Shown here one piece after another: positions 26,586 to 35,154 of a DNA stretch of 64,000 nt. How positions within the stretch are numbered: position 1 is the first letter of the stretch; every line of letters starts with the position of its first letter. The notes under the pieces were generated by a model. The model saw nothing but the letters and a program-made list of their open reading frames with translations. It was not told where the DNA came from and did no database searches. The stretch is from Maribacter dokdonensis DSW-8 (GTDB lineage Bacteria; Bacteroidota; Bacteroidia; Flavobacteriales; Flavobacteriaceae), in assembly GCF_001447995.1 (NCBI RefSeq), contig NZ_LDPE01000006.1, forward strand, positions 62,001 through 126,000. Direction: 5' to 3'. Made by a program: the position numbers and the translations under genes.

Positions 26586-27225
26586 GAATTTTAATTTTTT
26601 TGAACAACAGATATCAAAAATAAAGGATCTACCGCTACCGGGAGAAGCTTCGCAATACAAAATGGCTCCAGAAAGCCGATTAGAAGAATTACAACGTATT
26701 AATATTTCTCAGAAAAACCCTAGAAGGGCAGGGGTAATGGCATTGTTTTACCCTACAAATAATATGGGAACAAACTTGCTTTTGATTTTACGTAAAACTT
26801 ATAAAGGGGTACATTCTAACCAAGTTGCTTTTCCTGGGGGCAAAGAAGAAAAATCTGATGATGGCCTAATGACCACTGCGCTTAGGGAAACGTATGAAGA
26901 AGTAGGGGTGGCACCAAAAGACATTACGGTGATCAAAAAAATTTCAGAAATCTTTATACCTCCCAGTAATTTTATGGTTCAGCCTTATATTGGGCTATAT
27001 CGAAATCCAAAACCATTTGTAAAACAAGATGCAGAGGTTGAGTTAATTTTAGAAGTTCCTGTATCGGATTTTTTAGATGATACATTGGTAGTTTCAAAAA
27101 AAATGACCACATCTTACGCTGTGGATATTGAAGTACCAGCCTTTAAATTAAACGGTTATATTGTATGGGGGGCAACGGCAATGATGATGAATGAGATTAA
27201 AGAGTTACTAAAGCAGGTGTTGTAA
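26584..27225 (+). CDS. NUDIX hydrolase, CoA-pyrophosphatase type
   Basis: A 213-residue NUDIX protein of the NudL/YeaB group, which cleaves coenzyme A to phosphopantetheine and 3',5'-ADP. The box reads FPGGKEEKSDDGLMTTALRE followed by TYEEVGV, and the N-terminal UPF0035-type motif appears as NQVAFPGG. The N-terminal MAPESRLEEL (about residues 28-37) is typical of the Bacteroidota members, which supports the ATG at 26584. That ATG overlaps the start codon of the cyclophilin gene on the other strand. The acyltransferase gene follows after 26 bases. Confidence 0.93.
   Translation: MNFNFFEQQISKIKDLPLPGEASQYKMAPESRLEELQRINISQKNPRRAGVMALFYPTNNMGTNLLLILRKTYKGVHSNQVAFPGGKEEKSDDGLMTTALRETYEEVGVAPKDITVIKKISEIFIPPSNFMVQPYIGLYRNPKPFVKQDAEVELILEVPVSDFLDDTLVVSKKMTTSYAVDIEVPAFKLNGYIVWGATAMMMNEIKELLKQVL
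26615..26622 (-). promoter_or_regulatory. Putative -7 element of the cyclophilin gene inside the NUDIX gene
   Basis: On the minus strand TATTTTTG, an exact TAnnTTTG match, lies 29 bases upstream of the cyclophilin ATG and within codons 11-13 of the divergent NUDIX gene. It supports the short start of the cyclophilin and means the leader is antisense to the NUDIX 5' end. Confidence 0.35.
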
Positions 27226-27251
27226 GGCATATTTAATTATTTTAGCATTCT

Positions 27252-28061
27252 ATGGGATTATTTGATAAAAACCCTTTTGGGCATAATTTATTCATTAAAA
27301 AATGGCTAATACGCATTTTGGCCGTGCTATCGCATCAGCGGTATAAGCGCTTTAATACGTTGGAAATTGAAGGGTCTGATATTATTAGAAATTTACCGGA
27401 TAAAAATGTGTTGTTCGTGAGTAACCATCAAACATACTTTGCAGATGTTGTGGCTATGTTTCATGTTTTTAATGCCAGTTTAAGCGGTCGTGAAGATTCC
27501 ATTAAGAACTTGGGATATATATGGCAACCAAAATTGAATATGTATTATGTGGCCGCTGCAGAAACCATGAGGAAAAGTCTTTTGACCAAGATAATGGCCT
27601 ATGCGGGATCGGTAAGTGTAGAGCGTACTTGGCGTTCAGAAGGCAAAGATGTTAAGCGCCAAGTGAAAATGAGCGATATTTCTAGTATAGGCAAGGCCTT
27701 GAACGATGGTTGGGTAATTACTTTTCCACAAGGTACAACTACCCCTTGGAAGCCTTTAAGAAAAGGTACGGCACACATTATCAAAAAATATAAACCAGTG
27801 GTTGTGCCAGTGGTTATTGATGGCTTTAGACGTTCTTTTGATAAAAAAGGACTTCGTGTTAAAAAGAAAGGAATACTTCAATCTATGGTTATTAAAGAGC
27901 CATTGGATATTGATTACGAAAATGAATCTACCGAATCTATAATAGAAAAATTGGAGTACGCTATTGAGCAGCACCCTTCATTTTTAAAAGTGATATCAAA
28001 AGCCGATCTTTTGGCTATTGAGGAAGAGAACAAACAGCGTAAATGGAATCCCCCTTCTTAA
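27252..28061 (+). CDS. 1-acyl-sn-glycerol-3-phosphate acyltransferase-like (PlsC family)
   Basis: A 269-residue acyltransferase of the PlsC/LPLAT superfamily, which transfers acyl chains in phospholipid or ornithine-lipid synthesis at the inner membrane. Motif I reads SNHQTYFADV: His and Asp are separated by five residues instead of the canonical four. Motif III-like FPQGTTTPWKPLRKGTAHII has Gln where most members have Glu. The rest (VVPVVIDGFRR) fits the family. The substrate is uncertain, and the altered motif makes a divergent subfamily likely. The stop overlaps that of the convergent downstream gene in a shared TTAA. Confidence 0.85.
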   Translation: MGLFDKNPFGHNLFIKKWLIRILAVLSHQRYKRFNTLEIEGSDIIRNLPDKNVLFVSNHQTYFADVVAMFHVFNASLSGREDSIKNLGYIWQPKLNMYYVAAAETMRKSLLTKIMAYAGSVSVERTWRSEGKDVKRQVKMSDISSIGKALNDGWVITFPQGTTTPWKPLRKGTAHIIKKYKPVVVPVVIDGFRRSFDKKGLRVKKKGILQSMVIKEPLDIDYENESTESIIEKLEYAIEQHPSFLKVISKADLLAIEEENKQRKWNPPS

Positions 28062-28708
28062 ATAGTAAGGTTTCTAAGTTCACTGTAGTTCTGTTTTAGT
28101 TTTCTAAGTAGCAGTCCGTATAATAAGAAATAAATGCCACCCATGACCAAGGTTAGAATTACTCCAAAAATACCTATGGACATCATTATGGTAATTTTTA
28201 ATTTTTCGGGTGATATGTTTGCAAGGCTATCTTTTAATTCTGGGAAGGCATTGACCATATTATCATTTAGGTAAACACCTATAATCATTATGATTATGGT
28301 CATCATTATCATGGATAATGAAAAAATAACGTAATGCTTAACGGTTTTTCTAGTCTTTATGATTTTCTTCATTAGACTTTTGGAGTTGTCCAAAACCGAA
28401 ATTTCCTTAAATCTTTTATAGAACTGAAAAATAAAGTAAAAGGCTATGATATAAGTAAAGCCAGAGAGCACTACAAGGTATTTTGAGACACCTATGTTTT
28501 CATATAGCTCCATTCCATCACGCATAGATGGCAGTAGATATAAAAGGTGCGGTACGGTAAATTCCAATATACTAATGATAAGGATCCACCTAACAATTGA
28601 GGAAGATTTTTTCCATATCATTTTATGAATCTCGTCATAGCTTAATTTAGGAACATCGAATTCCTTTTTTTGCCAATCTTTCTTTAATAATTCCAGTTCA
28701 TCCGTCAT
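28058..28708 (-). CDS. Four-helix membrane protein paired with an ECF sigma factor
   Basis: A 216-residue protein with a short cytoplasmic N terminus (LELLKKDWQKKEFDVPKLSYDEI) and four membrane segments (about 40-60, 77-97, 127-148 and 176-200). It starts four bases after the ECF sigma gene ends. Proteins of this layout often follow sigma genes in Flavobacteriia and are presumed anti-sigma factors or signal receivers, but I see no zinc or ZAS motif. Function is inferred from position only. Confidence 0.78.
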   Translation of the reverse strand: MTDELELLKKDWQKKEFDVPKLSYDEIHKMIWKKSSSIVRWILIISILEFTVPHLLYLLPSMRDGMELYENIGVSKYLVVLSGFTYIIAFYFIFQFYKRFKEISVLDNSKSLMKKIIKTRKTVKHYVIFSLSMIMMTIIIMIIGVYLNDNMVNAFPELKDSLANISPEKLKITIMMSIGIFGVILTLVMGGIYFLLYGLLLRKLKQNYSELRNLTI

Positions 28709-28712
28709 ACGC

Positions 28713-29207
28713 CTATGGATTCAAAATGGTTCTTAATTTTGTTTTGATACGGTTCATTTTAACCCGTGCATTTACTTCGGAAATACCTAATGTTTCAGAT
28801 ATTTCAGTATAGTTTTTATCTTCAAGATATAAAAACACCAACGCTTTATCAACGTCATTTAATTGTTTGACCGCCTTGTACATTAATTTTAATTGTAGTT
28901 CTTCGGTCTCATCATATTCGTCGGCCTTGATCTTAAAAATTACAGACTCATAATCAGCTGTGTCAATTCTTCTTTTTTGTTTTCGATATAGTGTAATGGC
29001 AGTATTTAGTGCCACACGATACATCCAAGTACTGAATTTGGCATCGCCCCTAAATTTGGGATAAGCCTTCCACAATTGAATGGTAATTTCTTGAAACAGA
29101 TCATTGTGAGAGTCGCGGTCGTTTGTATACAGCGTACACACTTTATGGACAATGTTTTGGTTGTCCTGTAGCTCGGTCACAAATTTGTGTTCAAGTTCTT
29201 TATTCAC
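28713..29207 (-). CDS. ECF-type RNA polymerase sigma factor
   Basis: A 164-residue sigma-70 family factor with region 2 (NDLFQEITIQLWKAYPKFRG, then FSTWMYRVALNTAITLYRK) and region 4 with its helix-turn-helix (LEDKNYTEISETLGISEVNA). Region 1 and most of region 3 are absent, as in extracytoplasmic-function factors. It is followed four bases later by a four-helix membrane protein, probably its regulator. Regulated genes cannot be told from this window. Start chosen at MNKELEHKFVTELQ, giving a normal length. Confidence 0.93.
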   Translation of the reverse strand: MNKELEHKFVTELQDNQNIVHKVCTLYTNDRDSHNDLFQEITIQLWKAYPKFRGDAKFSTWMYRVALNTAITLYRKQKRRIDTADYESVIFKIKADEYDETEELQLKLMYKAVKQLNDVDKALVFLYLEDKNYTEISETLGISEVNARVKMNRIKTKLRTILNP

Positions 29208-29282
29208 TCTTGGTTGGCTGTTCTTACGTTGTTAGTCTATAAAAGGTTTTGTTTGTTACAATATATTTAGAAATACATAAAA

Positions 29283-29312
29283 AAAAGTGCCAATTAATAC
29301 CTTGGCACTTTT
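29283..29312 (-). terminator. Rho-independent terminator of the M20 amidohydrolase gene
   Basis: AAAAGTGCCAA pairs with TTGGCACTTTT around an eight-base loop, with A/T tracts on both sides, 21 bases after the stop of the minus-strand amidohydrolase gene. Confidence 0.85.
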
Positions 29313-29332
29313 AAAATCGATAACATAAGACT

Positions 29333-30760
29333 CTATTTTCTATAATCTAAGGCAGGTGCTCTATCACCTAAAAGAGGAATGTATTTAAAATCTGCTCCTC
29401 TTTTTTCTAAAAATTCAGCTTTAGCGGTCTCTACTAATTTTTTATCCTTAAAAAGGTCTATTGCAGTTTTGGTCAAGGTCTTTGCGGCTACCATCATTCC
29501 TTTTCTACCAATGGAAGTTCCGCCTGCAGCAACCGCCTGCCAACTGTGAGCCGGTGTGCCAGGAACCCAGGTAGCGGTGCCAAAACCAACTGTAGGTACG
29601 GTAAAGCTAACATCGCCTACATCTGTAGAGCCGTAAGCCCTAGCTTCGGTTTTGTAAGGTTGAACATTTTTTGCGGTAGCAAGATCCGCTTTTTCCTGTC
29701 CTAAGGTTACAGCTATTTTATCGGCAAATTCTTTTTCTTCTGCTGTGTATTCTATACCGCCAACTTCAGAAAGATTATCGTGCATTACTTTTTGTAATGT
29801 TAGGTTGGGCAGTAATTCGTGTGTACCACCGATCATCTCATAGTCCATTGTTGTACCCGTACCCAATGCGGCACCTTCGGCAGCTTTTACCATTCTGTCG
29901 AATATATCGATCACAACATCACGCTTATTATGACGTGCATAGTAATAAACTTCTGCAAAATCTGGCACTACGTTGGGTGCTTTACCTCCAGCTGTAATAA
30001 CATAATGTATTCTGGCCTCTTGCGGAATGTGTTCCCTCATCATATTGATCATCAAGTTCATGGCTTCAACACCATCAAGGGCAGAACGTCCTTTTTCTGG
30101 AGAACCGGCGGCATGGGCAGAAATACCATGAAATCTGAATTTTGCCGATTTATTAGCTAAAGCAGCACCTGCGCTAGCTGCATTTTGTGACCCGGGGTGC
30201 CAATGTAGCGCTATGTCTACATCATTGAAGAGACCTTCACGAACCATATAAACTTTACCCGATCCACCTTCTTCAGCAGGAGTTCCATAGAAACGTATGG
30301 TACCTTTTGCCTTATTGGCCTCTAACCATTCCTTTGTTGAAATTGCCGCTGCCGTAGATGCCGTACCGAACAAGTGATGACCACAGGCATGACCAGCGGC
30401 GGCACCAGCAGATTCTTTTTCAGCGGTAGCTTTTTGGGATAGTCCCGGTAATGCATCATACTCGCCCATAATGGCAATTACGGGACTGCCACTGCCATAT
30501 TCCGCAATAAAAGCGGTAGGTATACCCGCTACTCCGGTTTTAATGGAGAAACCGGCATCCTTTAATGTTTTTTGTAATAGACCCGAGCTCTGTTCCTCTT
30601 GGTATCCCATTTCTGCGAATTCCCAAATATTTTGAGCTATATTTCCGTATTTATCACTTTTTTGCTCTAATTTTTTGATTATGTCTTTTTCGCTCTTCTG
30701 AGCATTCATAGAAAAAACTGAAGTACCTAGTACTGCCAGTAAAATAAGGGTTTTGCGCAT
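29333..30760 (-). CDS. Exported M20-family amidohydrolase
   Basis: A 475-residue metal-dependent amidohydrolase of the M20D type, close to AbgB/p-aminobenzoyl-glutamate or peptidyl hydrolases. It has a signal peptide (cleavage near SMNAQ, residue 20), so it acts outside the cytoplasm. Metal-binding motifs visible are GHACGHHLFG, the acidic ATPAEE-equivalent GTPAEEGGSGK, and LHWHPG; the dimerisation domain runs through GISAHAAGSPEKGRSALDGV. ASTDVGDVS-type GSTDVGDVSFTVPT carries the last ligands. Substrate is unknown. It is a single-gene transcript divergent from the NDH-2 gene. Confidence 0.93.
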   Translation of the reverse strand: MRKTLILLAVLGTSVFSMNAQKSEKDIIKKLEQKSDKYGNIAQNIWEFAEMGYQEEQSSGLLQKTLKDAGFSIKTGVAGIPTAFIAEYGSGSPVIAIMGEYDALPGLSQKATAEKESAGAAAGHACGHHLFGTASTAAAISTKEWLEANKAKGTIRFYGTPAEEGGSGKVYMVREGLFNDVDIALHWHPGSQNAASAGAALANKSAKFRFHGISAHAAGSPEKGRSALDGVEAMNLMINMMREHIPQEARIHYVITAGGKAPNVVPDFAEVYYYARHNKRDVVIDIFDRMVKAAEGAALGTGTTMDYEMIGGTHELLPNLTLQKVMHDNLSEVGGIEYTAEEKEFADKIAVTLGQEKADLATAKNVQPYKTEARAYGSTDVGDVSFTVPTVGFGTATWVPGTPAHSWQAVAAGGTSIGRKGMMVAAKTLTKTAIDLFKDKKLVETAKAEFLEKRGADFKYIPLLGDRAPALDYRK

Positions 30761-30834
30761 TTTGGTGTTTGTTTGAGTTAGAGCTTAAAGATACTAAAAA
30801 CACATTATTATTTTAAAGTAGGAGTCCATTTGTT

Positions 30835-30842
30835 TAATTTTG
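30835..30842 (+). promoter_or_regulatory. Putative -7 element of the NDH-2-like gene (TAATTTTG)
   Basis: Exact TAnnTTTG match 17 bases before the ATG at 30860, in the 99-base region divergent from the amidohydrolase gene. Confidence 0.35.
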
Positions 30843-30859
30843 TCAGTAAGTAAACTACT

Positions 30860-32152
30860 ATGAACATACCACTCTCAAGCTATCCTAGAATTGTAATTAT
30901 AGGTGGTGGTTTTGGCGGAGTATCTCTAGCCAAAAAATTAAGTAAACAAGAAGTACAAGTTGTCCTTATAGATAAGAACAATTATCATACATTTCAACCA
31001 CTATTATATCAAGTGTCTACAGGAGGTCTTGAACCAGATTCCATTGCCTACCCCTTACGCAAGGTATTGATCGGATATGATAATTTTTATTTCCGTTTGG
31101 CAGAAGTAGAACATATTGATGCGGCCGGTAAAAAAGTGAATACCAACATAGGGGATATAAGTTATGATTATTTGGTGGTAGCCACAGGTTCTGAAACCAA
31201 TTTCTTTGGAAATAAGGAAATTGAGGAGCATGCCATGTCAATGAAATCAATTCCGCAATCATTGAACTTACGTAGTTTAATATTGGAAAATTTTGAGCAA
31301 GCGCTTCTTACCGATGTCTATCACGAACGCGATGCATTAATGAACTTTGTAATTGTTGGTGGCGGACCAACTGGTGTTGAGTTAGCAGGCGCTTTGGCTG
31401 AAATTAAAAAAGGAATTTTGCCAAAAGATTACCCTGATCTAGATACCCGAAGAGCACAAATTAATATTGTTCAAGGTGGAGATTGTTTACTGCCGGGTTT
31501 TAGTGCGCAAGCATCTAAAAAAGCAGAAGATTTTTTAGAAAAATTAGGGGTTCAAGTATGGAAAGGGGTTAGAGTTACCGGTTATAACGGTAAAACCGTT
31601 ACCACAAAAACAGATTTGAAATTCGATTCTGCCGCCGTCATTTGGGCAGCTGGTGTTAAAGGAGCTGGAATTAAAGGATTGGATGGTGAAGATGTTGTGG
31701 CTGGTGGCAACAGATTAAATGTTAACGAATTTAATCAGGTAATAGGACATCCGGAAATATTCGCTATTGGCGATATTGCTTGTATGGCTACAGAAGATAA
31801 CCCCCGTGGTCATCCAATGGTAGCTCAACCGGCAATTCAACAAGGCAGGTTGTTGGGTGAGAATCTGGTGAGGTTAATAGAACATAAGCCAATGAAACCT
31901 TTTGTGTATAATGATAAAGGTAGTATGGCTACTATAGGGAGAAATAAAGCAGTATGCGATATTAAGAAATTTAGGTTTCAAGGGGTATTTGCATGGTTCG
32001 TTTGGATGTTCGTTCATTTATTCTTTTTAATAGGGTTTAGAAATAGAATGGTCGTATTTATAAACTGGGTATACAATTATATAAGGTTCGATCGAGAGGC
32101 TAGATTAATTATTAGGCCGTATAAAAGAGATTACAGTCAGTTTAAAGACTAA
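30860..32152 (+). CDS. Type II NADH:quinone oxidoreductase-like FAD protein
   Basis: A 430-residue two-dinucleotide-fold flavoprotein. FAD site: IVIIGGGFGGVSLAKKL (residues about 11-27); NADH site: FVIVGGGPTGVELAGAL (about 163-179); ATPase-like third motif: FAIGDIACM. YHTFQPLLYQVSTGGLEPDSI is typical of NDH-2. The C-terminal region has an amphipathic or hydrophobic segment (FAWFVWMFVHLFFLIGF) that anchors these enzymes to the inner membrane. It passes electrons from NADH to menaquinone without pumping protons. No neighbouring gene belongs to the same pathway. Confidence 0.93.
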   Translation: MNIPLSSYPRIVIIGGGFGGVSLAKKLSKQEVQVVLIDKNNYHTFQPLLYQVSTGGLEPDSIAYPLRKVLIGYDNFYFRLAEVEHIDAAGKKVNTNIGDISYDYLVVATGSETNFFGNKEIEEHAMSMKSIPQSLNLRSLILENFEQALLTDVYHERDALMNFVIVGGGPTGVELAGALAEIKKGILPKDYPDLDTRRAQINIVQGGDCLLPGFSAQASKKAEDFLEKLGVQVWKGVRVTGYNGKTVTTKTDLKFDSAAVIWAAGVKGAGIKGLDGEDVVAGGNRLNVNEFNQVIGHPEIFAIGDIACMATEDNPRGHPMVAQPAIQQGRLLGENLVRLIEHKPMKPFVYNDKGSMATIGRNKAVCDIKKFRFQGVFAWFVWMFVHLFFLIGFRNRMVVFINWVYNYIRFDREARLIIRPYKRDYSQFKD

Positions 32153-32285
32153 AGAAGAGGTGTTATTTCTTGCTGCCGCAGTAAGTTAAGTGTTTGGTAG
32201 TTAAAGTTTTGATAAGTATTTCGTTAGGTGTACTATTTAAAATATCTTTTGTAGGAATTTATTTTCAACATCTGATATCCAACCT

Positions 32286-32801
32286 ATGAAAGTTCTCGTG
32301 CGAAGTTTTCTGTTCATGTTTGTAATTGTTGTCAATGGTCAATCAATAGAAGAACCTCCAGAGAAAAATCAACCTTCTTCATTGACGGGAATAGCGGTTA
32401 CGGGGCATGCATATCCTGTTTCTGCAATAGGTGATGTTCACAAATCTTTTATGGTTCAATATGGGGTTACAAAATCTCTGCAATTAGAACTTCAAGGGTT
32501 TTACGATACTTATATTTTGTCGGAAAGATTTCGATCTAGTTTAATGGTAAAGTATTATCTGAATAAAAGATTATACTTGCTCTCTGGTCTAGATGCAGAA
32601 ATTGCAACTGAAAATTCAGAAGTTGGACAAGCACCTTATCGACTTGGCTTTGTAGCGGGAATGGGATATGATGTTACGGAGAATTTCATGCTTGAAATAA
32701 AAAGTAGTATTCAATTGAACGAAACTGGTATAGGTGCTTTTGGTGAAACTCAAATTGAAATGCCATCTGTTTATACCATTGGCAGTAAATGGAAATTTTA
32801 A
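32286..32801 (+). CDS. Small predicted outer-membrane beta-barrel protein
   Basis: A 171-residue exported protein with a signal peptide (cleavage near VVNGQS, residue 19). The mature part alternates hydrophobic and polar residues in short beta-strands (SLQLELQGFYDTYIL, RLYLLSGLDAEIAT, NFMLEIKSSIQLNE) and ends with YTIGSKWKF, an aromatic C-terminal residue as in outer-membrane barrels. No family recognised. Its stop overlaps that of xerD on the other strand in a shared TTAA. Confidence 0.72.
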   Translation: MKVLVRSFLFMFVIVVNGQSIEEPPEKNQPSSLTGIAVTGHAYPVSAIGDVHKSFMVQYGVTKSLQLELQGFYDTYILSERFRSSLMVKYYLNKRLYLLSGLDAEIATENSEVGQAPYRLGFVAGMGYDVTENFMLEIKSSIQLNETGIGAFGETQIEMPSVYTIGSKWKF

Positions 32802-33700
32802 TAACTTTTTCTAGGGTGGTAGGTATTCATGACCTCCGCCAAATGAGATCGGTCTACGTGCATATAAATTTCTGTAGTGGTAATACTCTCATGTCCTAGC
32901 ATTTGTTGAATTGCACGTAAATCTGCACCATTTTCAAGTAAATGAGTGGCAAATGAATGTCTAAAGGTGTGAGGGCTAATACTCTTGTTTAATCCAATAG
33001 TGGTCGCCAAGTTCTTAACAATAGTAAAAATCATGGCTCTGGTAAGTTGTTTTCCTCGTCGGTTCAAGAACAAAATATCTTGAAAGCCTTCCTGAATTTT
33101 TAAATGTACCCTAATTTCATTTCGGTAAATATCAATATATTTTTTATTCACATGACTTATAGGTATAAATCGCTGTTTATCACCTTTGCCGGTAACTTTA
33201 ATAAAATCTTCATCAAAAAAAAGGTCGGAAATTTTTAAGCTAATTAGTTCGGAAACTCTTAAACCACAGCCATATAAAGTTTCTAGCATAGCTCTATTTC
33301 TTTCACCTTCTGGTGTACTTAGGTCAATGGCATTGATTAAATTATCTATTTCAGTTTCTGAAAGCGTATCAGGTAACTTTCGTCCAATTTTTGGAGATTC
33401 TATTAAGTCTAAAGGGTTGTCTTTTCTATAATCTTCAAAAATTAAGTAGCCAAAAAAGCTTTTTAAGCCAGATATGATACGTGCTTGTGATCTGGGGTTT
33501 ACTACTTTGGCCGCCTCATATATAAATTGCTGAACGGTTTGTTTGTCAATAATAATAGGGGTGGTATTAATGTCGTTCGCTTCTAGGAAGGTCATAAGCT
33601 TTTCAATATCTCTAGAGTAACTTAGAATAGAGTTTTTAGATAGTCCGCGTTCCAGTTTAAGGTAGGTGGTAAAATCTTTAAGCGCATGTTTCCAATTCAT
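32798..33700 (-). CDS. xerD: Site-specific tyrosine recombinase XerD
   Basis: A 300-residue tyrosine recombinase with the complete catalytic set: Arg148 (CGLRVSEL), Lys172 (TGKGDKQR), His244 and Arg247 (HTFRHSFATHLL), His270 (MLGHESITTTEIY) and the nucleophile Tyr279. The N-terminal SAM-like core-binding domain covers about 1-105. The length and lack of neighbouring mobile genes point to the housekeeping Xer protein that resolves chromosome dimers at dif, rather than a phage or transposon integrase. In Bacteroidota a single Xer may do both jobs; which one this is cannot be decided here. Confidence 0.93.
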   Translation of the reverse strand: MNWKHALKDFTTYLKLERGLSKNSILSYSRDIEKLMTFLEANDINTTPIIIDKQTVQQFIYEAAKVVNPRSQARIISGLKSFFGYLIFEDYRKDNPLDLIESPKIGRKLPDTLSETEIDNLINAIDLSTPEGERNRAMLETLYGCGLRVSELISLKISDLFFDEDFIKVTGKGDKQRFIPISHVNKKYIDIYRNEIRVHLKIQEGFQDILFLNRRGKQLTRAMIFTIVKNLATTIGLNKSISPHTFRHSFATHLLENGADLRAIQQMLGHESITTTEIYMHVDRSHLAEVMNTYHPRKSY

Positions 33701-33894
33701 GGTTTAAAGATAAAGAATACATTAATTCTGTAGTAAATAATGTATAGATGGAAGAAATACTGGTTTATTGGTATATGTAAATACTTGTTAAATTTTTACT
33801 TTTACACCTATTAACTATAAAATGGACTTTTAGTCAATAGTCCTATTAATCAATCAATTTTTAATTAAGTCAAGTACATTAAAAAAACAACAAA

Positions 33895-34359
33895 ATGAAA
33901 AAACTATTATTTTTAGTAGCAGCGGTTATTTTAGGAACAAATGTTTCTAACGCACAATCTGATTACACATTTGCAGCCGGTTTAGGTCTAGATTTATTTT
34001 CTGGGGTAACATTAGTTGGTCCAAGTGCAAAATATTTCTTTGCAGAAGAGCATGCAGGTCAAGCGGAGTTGATGTTTGAAAGCGGATTAACAACTTTAAC
34101 AGGTCTTTACGAATACCATGGCGATATTTCAGGAGCTGATGGTTTACAATGGTTTGCTGGTGCAGGTCCTTCAATCTTATTTTTTGGAGAAGGCATAGGG
34201 ACAGAGATAGCACTTAGACCAATAGTTGGTTTAGATTATAAAATTGATGGAGTGCCATTAGCTTTTTCGTTTGACTGGAGACCCTTTATAGGTCTTGGTG
34301 ATCTTCTTGGAAATGAAGTTGGTGCTTTTGGTATCGGCGTTAGATATGTAATTGAATAG
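33895..34359 (+). CDS. Small predicted outer-membrane beta-barrel protein
   Basis: A 154-residue exported protein (signal peptide ending at SNAQ, residue 21). The mature part is rich in Gly and aromatic residues with alternating strands (QAELMFESGLTTLTGLYEYH, TEIALRPIVGLDYKI, LAFSFDWRPFIGLG, FGIGVRYVIE). It probably forms a small outer-membrane barrel. No named family recognised. A strong terminator follows, so it is transcribed alone. Confidence 0.78.
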   Translation: MKKLLFLVAAVILGTNVSNAQSDYTFAAGLGLDLFSGVTLVGPSAKYFFAEEHAGQAELMFESGLTTLTGLYEYHGDISGADGLQWFAGAGPSILFFGEGIGTEIALRPIVGLDYKIDGVPLAFSFDWRPFIGLGDLLGNEVGAFGIGVRYVIE

Positions 34360-34380
34360 AAATTTCAGCATTTGAATATT

Positions 34381-34410
34381 AAAAGGGGAAGCTAAGCTTC
34401 CCCTTTTTTT
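34381..34410 (+). terminator. Rho-independent terminator
   Basis: AAAAGGGGAAGCT and its exact complement around a single A, followed by T7. It ends the transcript of the upstream small barrel protein. Confidence 0.9.
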
Positions 34411-34527
34411 GTACTCCAATAGGTGATTTTGTTTTAAAATAGAATTATAAAACCTATTTAAAAGCAGTGTGTACAACTACTTTAAGGGTGTTCACAACAA
34501 AGATTCATGTAAGCTAAGTCTTACCTT

Positions 34528-34535
34528 TATTTTTG
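34528..34535 (+). promoter_or_regulatory. Putative -7 element (TATTTTTG)
   Basis: Exact TAnnTTTG match 22 bases before the ATG at 34558. Confidence 0.35.
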
Positions 34536-34557
34536 ATGAAAACAAACCAAACCAACC

Positions 34558-35076
34558 ATGAAAAAGTTTTTTATAGTACTTATTGTTTCATTTTTTTCGA
34601 CCGGTATTTATGCTCAAGAAGGGTTTAAGCTAGGAATACAGGCAGGTTTGCCATTTAATGATTACAATGAAGCGGTAAGTGTAGTACTTGGTGCAGATTT
34701 CTCGTACATGTATCCGTTAGGTGAAGTTGTAGATGTTGGTCCGGCTATAGGGTATATACACGGTTTTGCTGAAACTTTTCAAACTACAATTATAAGGGAA
34801 GAGCAAAAAGCTGTTCAGTTTATGCCATTATCGGCAGGTGTTCGTTTTTGGACCTCCAATTATTTCTCTTTTGGCGGTAATGTTGGTTATGCCGTGGGTA
34901 TCAATGATGGTAACGAAGGGGGGCTTTATTATAGACCTACTTTGGCTTACTTAATGAGTTCAAGTGTAGAGGTCAATGTTTCTTACACAGGTATAGATAT
35001 AGATGAGACCTCTTGGACTACTTTGACACTGGGTATTGTTTTCAACTTTGAGCCTAAGTATAGAACTCGACGTTAG
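34558..35076 (+). CDS. Predicted outer-membrane beta-barrel protein
   Basis: A 172-residue exported protein (signal peptide ending at IYAQ, residue 20). The mature part has eight or so amphipathic strands (FKLGIQAGLPFND, VSVVLGADFSYMYPLG, SAGVRFWTSNYFSFGG, TLTLGIVFNFEPKY) typical of porin-family outer-membrane proteins of the OmpA-barrel size. It is not a close repeat of the small barrel protein at 33895. Function unknown. Confidence 0.8.
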   Translation: MKKFFIVLIVSFFSTGIYAQEGFKLGIQAGLPFNDYNEAVSVVLGADFSYMYPLGEVVDVGPAIGYIHGFAETFQTTIIREEQKAVQFMPLSAGVRFWTSNYFSFGGNVGYAVGINDGNEGGLYYRPTLAYLMSSSVEVNVSYTGIDIDETSWTTLTLGIVFNFEPKYRTRR

Positions 35077-35142
35077 TTTCGCTGTTCTTTAGTTAACTAT
35101 TATACTTCTTTGATTTCTTATTAATTGTTAAGTAACATTCGT

Positions 35143-35150
35143 TATTTTTG
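35143..35150 (+). promoter_or_regulatory. TATTTTTG close to the aroQ start
   Basis: Exact TAnnTTTG match ending only four bases before the aroQ ATG. If used as a -7 element the transcript would start at or next to the start codon. A TTG at 35125-35127 is 15 bases upstream, which is shorter than the usual spacing. Confidence 0.25.
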
Positions 35151-35154
35151 ATAT

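Noticed and set aside
26586..26660. 25-residue N-terminal extension of the cyclophilin
   Set aside because: It is antisense to the NUDIX gene, would bury the lipoprotein signal and contains the likely promoter element.
32798..33700. XerD gene as a sign of a prophage or integrative element
   Set aside because: All catalytic residues and the length fit the housekeeping recombinase, and no phage or conjugation genes are near.
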